Counted from the first letter of the stretch, positions 34,659-43,165 are shown. The stretch is DNA of 64,000 nt from Amycolatopsis sp. NBC_01480 (GCF_036227205.1 NZ_CP109442.1:6076001-6140000), one strand, 5' to 3'. A program made the numbers and translations. Notes: generated by a model from the letters alone, not told the origin.

Positions 34659-36062
34659 GTGCGCGTCCGCCTCCAGGGGATCGTGGTCACGCTCGTCGCG
34701 CTGCTGGTGTTCGGCCTGGGCATCCCGCTCGCGCTGAGCATGGCGGGCAGCAAGCAGCAGGACCTCTTCCTGGACCGGCTGACCGACACCGCGCGGTTCG
34801 CGTCGCTCGCGCAGCGCCCGCTGCTGAACAACCAGCCTGGGCTGCTGGAGCCGGAGCTGCGCCGCTACACCGAGGTGTACGGCGTGCAGGTCGTCGTGGT
34901 GAACCAGGACAACGTCGTCGTGCTCAGCTCCCTCGGCGGCACGGACGCGGAGCGGATCGACTCGCGCGCGATCGAGGGCCCGGCCAACGAGGCGCTCGCC
35001 GGGCGGCACCCGCTGCCCGGCTCGATGCTGCTGCCGTGGGAGACCGCGCCGCTGGTGCTGGCCGAGCCGATCCTGATCGACGGGGAGGTGCGCGGCGCCG
35101 TCGTCACGGAGTCGTCCACCGAGCACGTGCGCACGGAGCTGCTGTGGCAGTGGCTGGTGCTGGCGGCGGGCGCGGTGGTCGCGTTCGGGCTGGCGCTGCT
35201 GGTGGCCCTGCCGGTGGTCCGCTGGACGCTGCGGCCGGTGCGGCGGCTCGACGAGGCGACCGGCGCGCTCGTGGCGTCGGTGGTCAGCGGCCGGACGGCC
35301 GAGCCGGTGGGGGAGAGCGGCGGCCCGCCGGAGCTGCGCCAGCTCGGGCGGTCGTTCGACCGGATGGCCGCGAGCGTCTCGGAAGCGCTGGCCGCGCAGC
35401 GCGCGTTCGTCGCCGATGCCTCGCACCAGCTGCGGAATCCGTTGACCGCGTTGAAGATCCGCCTCGGCAACCTCGAGGGCCAGGTCGGCGACGAGGCCGC
35501 GGCCGCCGACCTCGACGCCGCCCGCGTCGACGCCGGGCGGCTGCACCAGATCCTCGACGAGCTGCTTTCGATGGCCCGCGCGGAGGCCGCGGGCGGTGAG
35601 CTGGTGGCCACGGACCTCGGCGCGGTGGTGGCCGACCGCGTCGCGGACTGGACGGTGGTCGGCGCGGCCCGCGACGTCACGCTGGAGACCGCCGGCGACG
35701 CCACCGGCGTGCGAGTGCTGGTCCCGCCGCGCGGCTTCGAGGTCATCCTGGACGCGTTGCTGGACAACGCTTTCAAGTTCACCGCCCCCGGCACGTCGGT
35801 GCTCGTCTCGGCCGCGCGCGAAGGCGACCGCGTCACGCTGGCCGTCCGCGACCACGGCCCCGGCCTGCGCCCGGACGAGCTGGAGCGCGCGATGGACCGC
35901 TTCTGGCGCAGCGGCGCCCACCAGAACGTCCCCGGCTCGGGCCTCGGCCTGGCCATCGTCCGCGAGATCGTCCGCCACTCCGGCGGCGAGCTCCGGCTGG
36001 ACCTGCCGGAAGGCGGCGGGCTGCGGATCACCATGGACTTCCCGGCGGCGCCGGCCGTCTGA
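34659..36062 (+). CDS. HAMP-domain sensor histidine kinase
   Basis: A 467-residue membrane sensor. Membrane helix 1 is near residues 4-25 (IVVTLVALLVFGLGIPLAL). An extracytoplasmic sensing region of about 135 residues follows, then helix 2 (about 166-188, LVLAAGAVVAFGLALLVALP), a HAMP linker (PVRRLDEATGALV), and the dimerisation helix with phospho-acceptor H256 in DASHQLRNPLTALK. The ATPase domain shows the N box (LLDNAFKFT), G1 (DHGPGL) and G2 (GSGLGLAIV). Start GTG 3 nt after the regulator stop, one operon. The signal is unknown. It ends at the boundary of an accessory-looking stretch. Confidence 0.95.
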   Translation: MRVRLQGIVVTLVALLVFGLGIPLALSMAGSKQQDLFLDRLTDTARFASLAQRPLLNNQPGLLEPELRRYTEVYGVQVVVVNQDNVVVLSSLGGTDAERIDSRAIEGPANEALAGRHPLPGSMLLPWETAPLVLAEPILIDGEVRGAVVTESSTEHVRTELLWQWLVLAAGAVVAFGLALLVALPVVRWTLRPVRRLDEATGALVASVVSGRTAEPVGESGGPPELRQLGRSFDRMAASVSEALAAQRAFVADASHQLRNPLTALKIRLGNLEGQVGDEAAAADLDAARVDAGRLHQILDELLSMARAEAAGGELVATDLGAVVADRVADWTVVGAARDVTLETAGDATGVRVLVPPRGFEVILDALLDNAFKFTAPGTSVLVSAAREGDRVTLAVRDHGPGLRPDELERAMDRFWRSGAHQNVPGSGLGLAIVREIVRHSGGELRLDLPEGGGLRITMDFPAAPAV

Positions 36063-36560
36063 GCCGGCTCCCGATTCACCGGCGGGTGAAGGCCACCTCC
36101 GGGAACGCCGGGCCGGGCACGTTGGGCAGGGGGCGGCGGCACGCCGTTCAGGTGGCGCCGGAAACGCGCTGGCGTAGGCGGTGGTGATCGAGATCGAGCG
36201 GGAGCGTCCGGGATGGACAGTGCGCCGCCTCCGGTTCAGCAGGTAGTCGACATCGGTGAACGAGTAGTGATCGGTTCCGGCGATCGATGAGCCATCGCTT
36301 CCAGTCATCCGGATTAGGCCGGCCGGCGTTGAGTTCTTCGCACGCCACCCAGGTCAGCACGCCGCCGGGGAATCGCGTGGCCACGGATTCGTCCGCTAGC
36401 GGCCGGGCAACGGCATGGCGTTCGCGGGTGTCCAGGTGCGGCGCCCGAGAAAGCTGACGGGGTAAGGGTTTTCGGCAGATCGGCGTAGGCGAGCAGTTAC
36501 GTTGCTTCGGCGATGTTCATGGAGGACGCGGGCATGCCGGGGACGGCCCCGCCGAGTCGG
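36063..36560. other. gene-poor, lower-GC stretch with a decayed reading frame
   Basis: No intact gene. Third-position G/C bias is lost and GC content drops visibly relative to the flanks. A minus-strand frame spanning about 36148-36475 without a proper start is protein-like in part and is listed separately. It separates the sensor kinase gene from the MFS gene and looks like a scar of past insertion or deletion. Confidence 0.55.
36148..36384 (-). pseudogene. possible decayed coding remnant
   Basis: From the GTG at 36384 the frame gives 78 codons. The first 37 look like protein (TRFPGGVLTWVACEELNAG, then RPNPDDWKRWLIDR), and the rest drifts into Arg/His/Leu-rich sequence. The same frame stays open further upstream to about 36475 (HLDTRERHAVARPLADES) but has no start codon with a ribosome site, and an alternative frame there reads NPYPVSFLGRRTWTPANAM. 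This fits a gene broken by frameshifts. I do not recognise a family, and chance coding in GC-rich DNA remains possible. Confidence 0.25.
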
Positions 36561-37763
36561 TCAGTGGGCAGGCCGCGGAATTCCGCGGCGGGCGAGCAGC
36601 GTGACGACCGCCGCGATCGCGATGACCGCCGCCGTGACGAGGGCGGTCACTCTCCAGCCGGCTTGTTCGACCGCGGCCGCGCCGAAAGCCGTGCCGAGAC
36701 TGCCCCCGGCGAAGTAGACGACCATGTACGCGCTGTTGAACCTCGCCGGTGCGCTCGGCTCGATCGCCAGCACCGTGCTCTGATTCGCGACCTGGGCGGC
36801 GAACAGGCCCGCGTCGAACAGGGCCAGGCAGATCAGCGTCGACACGGTGCTGGAGAGGGTGACGGCGAGCAGGGCCACGGCGAGGCCGGCGAGGCACAGC
36901 CCGCAGAGGATCACCCGGCGGGCGCCCACACGATCGGTCCACGCGCCCGCGACCCGTGTGGCGGCGATCCCCAGGATTCCGGCGAGCGCGTACAACCCGA
37001 TGCGCTCCGCGGAGTACGAGTAGGGCGGCTCCGAGAGGGCGACCGCGAGCCCACCCCAAACCGCGCAGAACGCGAAGAACCAAAGGGCTCCTCGTGCCGC
37101 CGCAAGACGAAGAGCCGCGTACCTCAAGTAGAGGCCGGGAATCGAGCGCAGCGTGGCGAGGTAGCCGCGGTCGGTCGAACCGCGTACCGGTGGGATCACG
37201 AACAGGACCGTCACGGCGATGGCCGCACACGCGCCGGCGAAGACTCCCAGCATTCCGCGCCAGCCGATCAGGTCGGCCAGCCAGCCGCCGGCGATCCGGC
37301 CGGCGAGGATCCCGGCCGAGATGCCCGCGGTGACGATGCCCAGCGAGGTGGCCCGCCGGTCCGCGCTCGCCAGGCGGCCGACCACCGAACTCAGCCCGGC
37401 GCCGACCGACGAGCCGGCGCCGACCACGCCGAGCACCAGGCCGAGCAGCCAGACCTGGCCGACGGCCGCGTTCAGCGCCAGCGCCGCGGCGAGCGCGCCG
37501 AACTGCGCGGACAGCACGTGGCGCGGGGAGAACTGGTCGATCAGCGGAACCAGCAGGGCGAGCCCGCACAGGTAGCCGATCGGGCCGCAGGCCAGCGCTA
37601 CGCCGACCGAGGCGAGCGACGTGCCCAGCGCGCCGCCGACCTCGGCGATGGCGGGTTGCAACGGGTAGAGGGCCGCGGTGCCGACGGCCGCGGCGAGCGA
37701 GCTGAACCCGACCACCGGGCCCCGGACGAGTCCCGCGGCCGGCGCGGTGATTTCGGTGTGCAC
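36561..37763 (-). CDS. MFS transporter
   Basis: A 400-residue carrier with twelve predicted helices. It resembles the arabinose-efflux/YnfM-like group: GVALACGPIGYLCGLALLVP near residues 54-73, then the cytoplasmic loop motif shortened to LIDQFSPRHVLS, and IAGGWLADLIGWRGMLGVFA near 157-176, the usual motif after helix 5. Such proteins export drugs or sugars by proton antiport. The second cytoplasmic loop holds AGAWTDRVGARRVIL. GTG start with TACGCT six bases upstream suggests a leaderless mRNA. It stands alone on the minus strand between a decayed stretch and a secreted-protein gene; no regulator is adjacent. Confidence 0.88.
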   Translation of the reverse strand: MHTEITAPAAGLVRGPVVGFSSLAAAVGTAALYPLQPAIAEVGGALGTSLASVGVALACGPIGYLCGLALLVPLIDQFSPRHVLSAQFGALAAALALNAAVGQVWLLGLVLGVVGAGSSVGAGLSSVVGRLASADRRATSLGIVTAGISAGILAGRIAGGWLADLIGWRGMLGVFAGACAAIAVTVLFVIPPVRGSTDRGYLATLRSIPGLYLRYAALRLAAARGALWFFAFCAVWGGLAVALSEPPYSYSAERIGLYALAGILGIAATRVAGAWTDRVGARRVILCGLCLAGLAVALLAVTLSSTVSTLICLALFDAGLFAAQVANQSTVLAIEPSAPARFNSAYMVVYFAGGSLGTAFGAAAVEQAGWRVTALVTAAVIAIAAVVTLLARRGIPRPAH

Positions 37764-37769
37764 GAGGCG

Positions 37770-37775
37770 AGCGTA
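37770..37775 (-). promoter_or_regulatory. -10 hexamer TACGCT, leaderless start (minus strand)
   Basis: On the minus strand TACGCT is followed by 6 nt and the GTG of the MFS gene at 37763. No ribosome site is present. Confidence 0.5.
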
Positions 37776-37850
37776 GGAAGCGCGACCGGGCGGGCGCTGG
37801 CAGGAAATCGCCGTGACCCTTGGGAACCCGCGGAGGCACTACGCACGGCG

Positions 37851-37881
37851 AGAGGGCCCTCCCCGCGCGGAGAGGGCCCTC
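37851..37881. terminator. hairpin with repeated GAGGGCCCTC
   Basis: AGAGGGCCCTC occurs at about 37851-37861 and again at about 37871-37881. Because GAGGGCCCTC is self-complementary the two copies can pair around a CCCGCGCGG loop. It lies 20 bp past the minus-strand secreted-protein gene and would end that transcript. Confidence 0.6.
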
Positions 37882-37902
37882 GGTTCGCCGATGCTCAGCG
37901 GA

Positions 37903-38268
37903 TCACTGGTCGTACCAGCCGAACGCGGTGAGCGTGCCCGCGCCGGAGCAGTTGCCGCCGAAGGCCCAGTAGCCCGGGCCCTGCGCCGGCCCGTACCGGA
38001 CGCTGCCGTCCGAGCACCAGGTCACGGCGCCGCTGCGGCCGGAGTCGACCCGCACGCTGGCCGCCCACCGGTTGCTGTCCTGGTAGGTGGTCACCCAGCT
38101 CGAGACGTGGTCCGGCTGGATCCCGCCCGGGCTCGGGAAGACGACGTGCTCGTGCACGGCCGGCGCCGCCGTGGCCGCCGAGGCCGTGCCCGCCAGCGCC
38201 ACGGTGCCGACGACGGCCGCCGCCCCCGCCACCACGACCCCGATCCAGGTGAACTTGGTGTTCTTCAT
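37903..38268 (-). CDS. small secreted protein of unknown function
   Basis: A 121-residue protein with a signal peptide: basic start (MKNTKFTW), hydrophobic core (IGVVVAGAAAVVGTVALAG) and a likely cleavage after TASA (about residue 32). The mature part of about 90 residues has two cysteines (TWCSDG, GNCSGA) and many aromatic and Gly residues (YGPAQGPGYWAFGGN), suggesting a small beta-structured extracellular protein. No family was recognised. It is divergent from the STAND NTPase gene with a 167-bp spacer. That spacer contains an imperfect inverted repeat, GTTGTTCGC (38362-38370) and GCGAACGAC (38387-38395). Confidence 0.75.
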   Translation of the reverse strand: MKNTKFTWIGVVVAGAAAVVGTVALAGTASAATAAPAVHEHVVFPSPGGIQPDHVSSWVTTYQDSNRWAASVRVDSGRSGAVTWCSDGSVRYGPAQGPGYWAFGGNCSGAGTLTAFGWYDQ

Positions 38269-38435
38269 CTGTGTGACTCCCCCTCAGGTATTCGAGGTAA
38301 ATCCGTTTCCGGACGGCCGGCTCGATCCCGATCCGGCCTCATCCCTGTCTAGTGCGTTGGGGTTGTTCGCGGTGGAGTTCTGGACAGCGAACGACAAACG
38401 CCGAACAATGGGAATCGCCTGAGGGGGGTGGCGTC

Positions 38436-40073
38436 ATGCCAAGGCGCGAGCGTCCGCTTGTTGCGGATGGGGGAGTTTTGTCACAGTTCGCGGTGGATTT
38501 ACGGAAACTGCGAGAAAAAGCGGGAAGCCCGCCGTATCGGGAGCTGGGCCGGCGCGCGCATTACGCCGCCGGGACGCTGTCCGACGCGGCTGCGGGCCGG
38601 AAGTTGCCCACGTTGGCGGTGACCAGGGCGTACGTGCGGGCGTGCAAAGGCGATGTCGCGGAATGGGAGAAACGTTACCGCGAAGTCGCCGAAGAACTCG
38701 CCGTGGCCGCTGGATCACCTGCTGTCACCGAAGGGCCGTTTCCCGGAGACGCGGCGTTCGAACCGGACGACGCCGGCCGGTTCTTCGGCCGGGAAGATCT
38801 GGTCGCGCGGTTGACCGGAATGGTCGCTTCGGAACGTTCGGTCGTTGTTTCCGGTGCTTCCGGAGCCGGGAAATCATCGGTTCTCCGGGCCGGGCTGGTC
38901 GCGCGAATTCGATCGTCCGGACCGGTGATCCTGATGACGCCCGGGCCGTTCCCGCTCGGGGAATGCGCGGCCCGATTGGCGGAGCTGACCGGGGCGCCGG
39001 CCGGGAGGTTGCGCGCCGGGCTCGCGGCCGATCCCGCGAACCTGCACCGGTACGCCGGGCCGGACGCGGATCTGCTGCTGGTCGTCGACCAGTTCGAAGA
39101 AGTGTTCATTCGGTGCCGGGATCGCGGTGAGCGAGACGCTTTCCTGGCGGCGCTGGACCGGGCGGTGCGGGATCCGGGCAGCCGGGTCCGGGTGGTGCTG
39201 GGCGTCCGGGCGGATTTCCTGGCGCGGTGCGCCGAGCTTCCCGGGCTGGCCGAAGTTCTGCGTACGGCGCAGATCCGGGTCGGCGCGATGACCACCGAGC
39301 AGCTGCGCTCGGCGATCGTGCGGCCCGCCGCGGAGTCCGGTCACCGGGTGGACAGCGCGTTGCTGGCCACGCTCATGGCCGAAACGGCGCGGCAGGCCGG
39401 CGCGCTGCCGCTGATTTCCCGCGCCCTGCGGGAAACGTGGCGATGCGGCGGGGCGCTGACGTTGGAGGAATACCGCGCGGCCGGCGGCCTTGTCGAGCCG
39501 CTGGTGCGCGTCGCCGAAGGCGTCTACGACGAGTTCGACGACGTCCAGCGGGCCATCGCCCGGGATCTCTTCGTGCGCTTGAGCGAGGAAGCGGTCGGCA
39601 CCGCGCGGCACGTTCACCGCCGTGAGCTGGACACCGGCCCGGACCTGGACGTCGTGGTCGAGCGCCTGGTCCGCGCGCGGCTGGTCACCGTCGATGCCGA
39701 CGGCCTGGACGTCGCTCACGACGCGCTCATCCGCGACTGGCCGCGGCTGCGTGGCTGGCTGACCGCCGACCGGCCCGGCCTCGCCGTGCACCGGCGGCTG
39801 ACCGAGGCCACTGCCCTGTGGGAGGAGGCGAACGGCGATCCGGCCCTGGTGTACCGGGGCGCGCGGCTGGAATCCGTGCTGGATTGGTCGGCGCGGGCGA
39901 GGCTGACCGGCCGGGAGCGCCGGTTCCTCGACGCGGGCGTCGCGGTGCGGGACGCCGAGGAACGCCGTGGCCGTGAACGGGCGCGAAAATACCGTCAGCT
40001 CGGTGCCGTGGTCGTCGCGTCGGGCGCGCTCGCCGTCGCCTCGACCGTCGCGGCGTTGGTGCGGCGACGCTAG
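38436..40073 (+). CDS. short nSTAND1-type NTPase with N-terminal HTH and C-terminal membrane helix
   Basis: A 545-residue protein. Residues about 14-90 form an Xre-like helix-turn-helix (FAVDLRKLREKAG, YRELGRRAHYAAGTLSDAAAG). A linker leads into FFGREDLV (116-123), the usual entry to nSTAND1 NTPases. Walker A is GASGAGKSS (140-148) and Walker B LLLVVDQFEE (213-222); sensor-like RADFLARCAELP and the VAHDALIRDWPRL motif follow. Related actinobacterial proteins continue into WD40 repeats, but this one stops right after a single membrane helix (about 521-541) and three arginines. It may be truncated, or a minimal membrane-associated signalling or defence ATPase; no effector domain is visible. Confidence 0.85.
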   Translation: MPRRERPLVADGGVLSQFAVDLRKLREKAGSPPYRELGRRAHYAAGTLSDAAAGRKLPTLAVTRAYVRACKGDVAEWEKRYREVAEELAVAAGSPAVTEGPFPGDAAFEPDDAGRFFGREDLVARLTGMVASERSVVVSGASGAGKSSVLRAGLVARIRSSGPVILMTPGPFPLGECAARLAELTGAPAGRLRAGLAADPANLHRYAGPDADLLLVVDQFEEVFIRCRDRGERDAFLAALDRAVRDPGSRVRVVLGVRADFLARCAELPGLAEVLRTAQIRVGAMTTEQLRSAIVRPAAESGHRVDSALLATLMAETARQAGALPLISRALRETWRCGGALTLEEYRAAGGLVEPLVRVAEGVYDEFDDVQRAIARDLFVRLSEEAVGTARHVHRRELDTGPDLDVVVERLVRARLVTVDADGLDVAHDALIRDWPRLRGWLTADRPGLAVHRRLTEATALWEEANGDPALVYRGARLESVLDWSARARLTGRERRFLDAGVAVRDAEERRGRERARKYRQLGAVVVASGALAVASTVAALVRRR

Positions 40074-40999
40074 GTCTTCACGCTCCGGTAGTAGCTGAGC
40101 GCGCCCGGGTGCAGTGGCAGCGGCTCGGTCTCGATGCCCGGGTGCACGTCGATCGAAAGGGCCGCGCGGTTGGCCTCGGCCAGTGCCGGGCGCGCGTCGA
40201 AGAGGCCGCGGGTGAGGGCCTCGGCGACGGCGTCCGGCATCGAGGTCGGCACCACCAGGAAGTTGGGCACCACCAGCGTGGTCACCGGGCCGGGCTGGTT
40301 GTAGGTGCTGCCGGGGATCGTCGCCGAGCCGTAGACCGGGCTGAACGACTGCATGCCCGGCATCAGGGCGAGCATGTCGAGCAGCCGCAGGCCGACCTTC
40401 TGCGTGTACTGCGTGATCAGCGGGGTCGGCAGGCCGCCGGACCAGAACAGCGCGTCGACGGTGCGGTTCTCCAGCGCCTTCAACGAGTCTTCGAGGCCGA
40501 GCCGTTGCACGGACACGGAGTCCCGCAGCCCGGCGACCTGCAGCACGCGCTCCGCGATGTACTCCACCCCGGACTCCGGCGAGCCGACCGCGATGTGGCG
40601 GCCCTTCAGCATCGGCACCGAGGTGTACGGCGAGTCCGAGCGCACGACGATGTGCAGGTAGTCGTCGTGGATCCGGGCCAGCGCGGCCAGCTTCCCGGGC
40701 TTCGCGGCGGAGGCCTCGGCAGCGAGATCGGCCGCCACGAACGCCACGTCGGCCCCACCCGACTCGACCCGGTTGAGGTTGTCGCGCGAGCCCTGCGTCG
40801 CCAGCACGGCCGGCCGTCCGATGCCCAGGTCAGCGGCCCACGCGTCGGCCAGCGGCTGGGCGAGATCGCTGTACACCCCACCCTGCGAGCCCGCCGCGAT
40901 GCGCAACCGCAGCCCGGAGAAGTCGGGCCCACAGCCGCTCAGCAGCGCCCCGGCCACCACCACCGCGACCGCGACCGCTGTGCTCCGCCTCCACCGCAT
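40070..40999 (-). CDS. TAXI-family TRAP solute-binding lipoprotein
   Basis: A 309-residue binding protein. The signal peptide ends in LLSGC (C23), a lipobox. The TAXI-family signature is RIAAGSQGGVYSDLAQPLAD (about 33-52), followed by ATQGSRDNLNRVESGGADVA (about 67-86), ESGVEYIAERVL and DALFWSGGLPTPLI. Such proteins bind carboxylates or glutamate-like ligands. No TRAP membrane subunits are near, so it may act as a sensor subunit for the two-component system about 4 kb away, which is inference. ATG at 40999 is chosen; a longer frame to 41122 lacks a sensible signal peptide. Its 3' end overlaps the convergent STAND gene by four bases. Confidence 0.87.
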   Translation of the reverse strand: MRWRRSTAVAVAVVVAGALLSGCGPDFSGLRLRIAAGSQGGVYSDLAQPLADAWAADLGIGRPAVLATQGSRDNLNRVESGGADVAFVAADLAAEASAAKPGKLAALARIHDDYLHIVVRSDSPYTSVPMLKGRHIAVGSPESGVEYIAERVLQVAGLRDSVSVQRLGLEDSLKALENRTVDALFWSGGLPTPLITQYTQKVGLRLLDMLALMPGMQSFSPVYGSATIPGSTYNQPGPVTTLVVPNFLVVPTSMPDAVAEALTRGLFDARPALAEANRAALSIDVHPGIETEPLPLHPGALSYYRSVKT

Positions 41000-41198
41000 G
41001 AGGGGATCGTGCCAGACGCGGGCCCGGCCGGGCGAAGACCGGCCAGATGGGCTCGGGTGACCTGAAATGGGGCGCTCACCCGCGGTTGAGCAGGCCGGTG
41101 ATTCGAGCGAGGCGGCGGTCATTCGAAGCTCCAGGTCCGCTTTCGTACGGAATTCGCTCTTGGTGGTCGATTCGGTCTTTTCAGGCGATTTGTCGTGT

Positions 41199-41204
41199 TA
41201 TGGT
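41199..41204 (+). promoter_or_regulatory. -10 hexamer TATGGT of the toxin operon
   Basis: TATGGT is followed by six bases and the ATG at 41211, in an AT-richer patch (from about 41150). This implies leaderless transcription of the four-gene operon. Confidence 0.5.
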
Positions 41205-41210
41205 GAAGTC

Positions 41211-41549
41211 ATGGGGACGGTCAATGTGCGGCCGGAAAGTGTCCACGAGGCGGCGCAGGGCGTCGACAATGCCGGACAGGATTGGGGCGAGTCGACGGCG
41301 ACGCTGACCGCCGATATGGGCGCGGTGGGGGATCCCTACGGCGGCGACGAGCTGGGAACCGCTCTCAAAGAAATGTACGAGATCATCGGGCCCACCGCAC
41401 TGGACTATTTCACCCAGACCGGGTTCTGCCTGGTCGAGACGTCCGCGGCGATGAACCAGGCGGCCACGGCGTACACCACGATCGAGCGGGACAACACCGA
41501 GCAGATGCGCCGGGTTCAGGCCATCATGGACAGCCTGGGTGACGTCTGA
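41211..41549 (+). CDS. WXG100-like type VII secretion protein
   Basis: A 112-residue helical protein of the size and pattern of WXG100/EsxA-like type VII secretion substrates or chaperones. An N-terminal helix (VHEAAQGVDNAGQDWGESTA, about residues 11-30) leads to a turn with GAVGDPYGGDELG (37-49), then a long helix (LKEMYEIIG onward) and a C-terminal helix (TTIERDNTEQMRRVQAIM). No signal peptide. Partner genes for such toxins usually encode exactly this kind of protein, which may form a heterodimer with the toxin N-terminus for export. The next gene starts directly after its stop (TGA then GTG), so the two are coupled. The family call is by size, pattern and context. Confidence 0.7.
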   Translation: MGTVNVRPESVHEAAQGVDNAGQDWGESTATLTADMGAVGDPYGGDELGTALKEMYEIIGPTALDYFTQTGFCLVETSAAMNQAATAYTTIERDNTEQMRRVQAIMDSLGDV

Positions 41550-42554
41550 GTGGGCCTGCAGCTGCCGCCCGAACTGGTCGAAGCACTGTCCTGGATCGGC
41601 TGTACCTGGCCGCAGGCCGACGAGACCCTGCTGATCCACTGCGGTGAGTACTGGGGCGCCTTCGCCGAACAGGCAGCCACGCATTCGGGGGCGGCGGCCA
41701 CCGCGGTGGCGGCGATGCTGGCGGAAAACCAGAGCCCCGGGCTCGACGCGTTCAAGGCGTACTGGGAGAAGCTTTCCGGCGAGGACGGTTACCTCGTCGA
41801 CTGCGGTATCGCGGCCGGGGCGGTGTCCATCGCGTTCTACTCCGCGGGTGGGCTGGTGCTGGCGTTGAAGATCTCGGTGATCGCCCAGCTGGTTGCGTTC
41901 GCAGTGATCCTGGCGGCTGCCGTCGCAGCGGCTTTCTTCACTCTCGGCGCGTCACTGGCGGCGGCCGCGGAGACCGCGGTTGTGGTCAACCGGACGATCG
42001 TGCTGCTGGTCGGCGCCACCATCACCGCGGTCCGAGAGCTGGGCGCGCCACTGTCCGAGCTGGTGCGCGAGCATCTGGGCAAGGAGATCGACCGCCTGGC
42101 GGCGCGGCCCATCCACACTTCCGAGCAGGGTGTCGACGAGTTCGACACGCCGCAGGAGCGGGAACAGGCGCGACAGGAGTACGAGCTCCGCAAAGAAAAG
42201 CTCGCCAAGGACCCCGATCACGGCGGCACGGCAACCGCGGCGACCCGGCGAGAGGCGGAGGTCGCGCTCGGCCTGGAGAAGATGGGCGCGGTCACCCCGC
42301 CGGTGGAACGCGGCAGTCCCGGAGCGGACTTCAAGGACGGCAGCGGCCAGGACTGGGACGTGAAAGGGTTCCGGACGAGACCCGGCCGGGGCGGCTACAC
42401 CAGAGAGGCGGCAGAGAAGTCGATCCGGCGGGAGATCGCTGCGGGGGAGTACGTCGCACTGGACATCAGCAAGTTGTCGCCGGCGGACCGGGACGATCTG
42501 AAGGAACTCGTCGGGGCCCATCCGGAGTGGGCGGAGAAGGTGGCGATCTACTGA
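41550..42554 (+). CDS. type VII-secreted polymorphic toxin, WXG100-like N-terminus and nuclease-like C-terminus
   Basis: A 334-residue protein. Residues 1-75 match the WXG100-like/CpnT-type N-terminal domain (LQLPPELVEALSWIGCTWPQ). Hydrophobic stretches follow at about 84-135 and 143-160, then a charged linker (195-225). The last 100 residues form a compact domain with GADFKDGSGQDWDVKGF (258-274), where D260, D270 and K272 give a PD-(D/E)xK-like active site, then YVALDISKLSP (301-311) and EKVAIY at the end. This resembles nuclease toxins of contact-dependent inhibition systems. It is most likely an exported DNase or tRNase used against competitors, which is inference. The stop overlaps the next gene by one base (TGATG). 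Confidence 0.75.
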   Translation: MGLQLPPELVEALSWIGCTWPQADETLLIHCGEYWGAFAEQAATHSGAAATAVAAMLAENQSPGLDAFKAYWEKLSGEDGYLVDCGIAAGAVSIAFYSAGGLVLALKISVIAQLVAFAVILAAAVAAAFFTLGASLAAAAETAVVVNRTIVLLVGATITAVRELGAPLSELVREHLGKEIDRLAARPIHTSEQGVDEFDTPQEREQARQEYELRKEKLAKDPDHGGTATAATRREAEVALGLEKMGAVTPPVERGSPGADFKDGSGQDWDVKGFRTRPGRGGYTREAAEKSIRREIAAGEYVALDISKLSPADRDDLKELVGAHPEWAEKVAIY

Positions 42555-43165
42555 TGGCGCAGACGCTGAGCCAGGCCGAGTTCGAGGCGCTGCTGGACGA
42601 CCACCGGCGCTGGAACGACAACGAAGGCGGCCGGCAGCTGGACCTGACCGGCCGCTCGCTCGCGCCGTTGCGGCTGGCCGAGCGCAGGGTGGACGGCGCG
42701 GTGCTCAACGAAGCCGACCTGTCCGGCTGCGACCTGAGCGGCGCGGACCTCAGCCATACCGAGCTGATCGGCGCGGACCTGCGGCACGCGAAGCTGGTCG
42801 GGTCCGACCTGTACAAGGCGAACTTCACCGGCGCCGATCTCACGGGCGCGGATCTGACCGGCGCCCGGCTGGTCCGCGCCGACCTGACCGAAGCGGTCCT
42901 GTCCGGGGCCGTGCTCGACCGCGCCGACCTGACCAAGACGTACTTCTCCCGCACCGATCTCCGCGGCGCGAAGCTTCGCGATGCCCGGCTGGACCGAGTC
43001 GGATTCGATGCCGACCAGGTCAGCGGATGGGACGCCGCGGGCGCGACCGGGACGGTGCTGGCGGGCAGCGTCGTCACCGGCGCCGGCGGTCTGCTCGACG
43101 CGATCGACGCACTGCGCCAGGCCGGGGCGCTGGTGCGGCCGTTCGCCGGGAAGGTGGCACCGTGA
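42554..43165 (+). CDS. pentapeptide-repeat protein, candidate immunity protein
   Basis: A 203-residue protein. After an N-terminal helical segment (LSQAEFEALLDDHRRWND, about 5-22), residues about 38-150 are pentapeptide repeats of the A(D/N)LxX type: NEADLSGCDLSGADLSHTEL, and later FTGADLTGADLTGARLVRAD. These fold into a right-handed quadrilateral beta-helix that mimics DNA shape and charge. The gene starts in the toxin stop (TGATG, 42552-42556), the classic place for an immunity gene. A DNA-mimic shielding or sequestering a nuclease toxin would be a neat mechanism, but binding is not shown. The C-terminal 50 residues (GLLDAIDALRQAGALVRPF) form a helical tail. Coupled to the YbaB-like gene by a GTGA overlap. 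Confidence 0.72.
   Translation: MAQTLSQAEFEALLDDHRRWNDNEGGRQLDLTGRSLAPLRLAERRVDGAVLNEADLSGCDLSGADLSHTELIGADLRHAKLVGSDLYKANFTGADLTGADLTGARLVRADLTEAVLSGAVLDRADLTKTYFSRTDLRGAKLRDARLDRVGFDADQVSGWDAAGATGTVLAGSVVTGAGGLLDAIDALRQAGALVRPFAGKVAP

Noticed and set aside
40999..41122. Longer start for the TAXI lipoprotein
   Set aside because: It would place 41 hydrophilic residues before the signal peptide, destroying the lipoprotein export signal.
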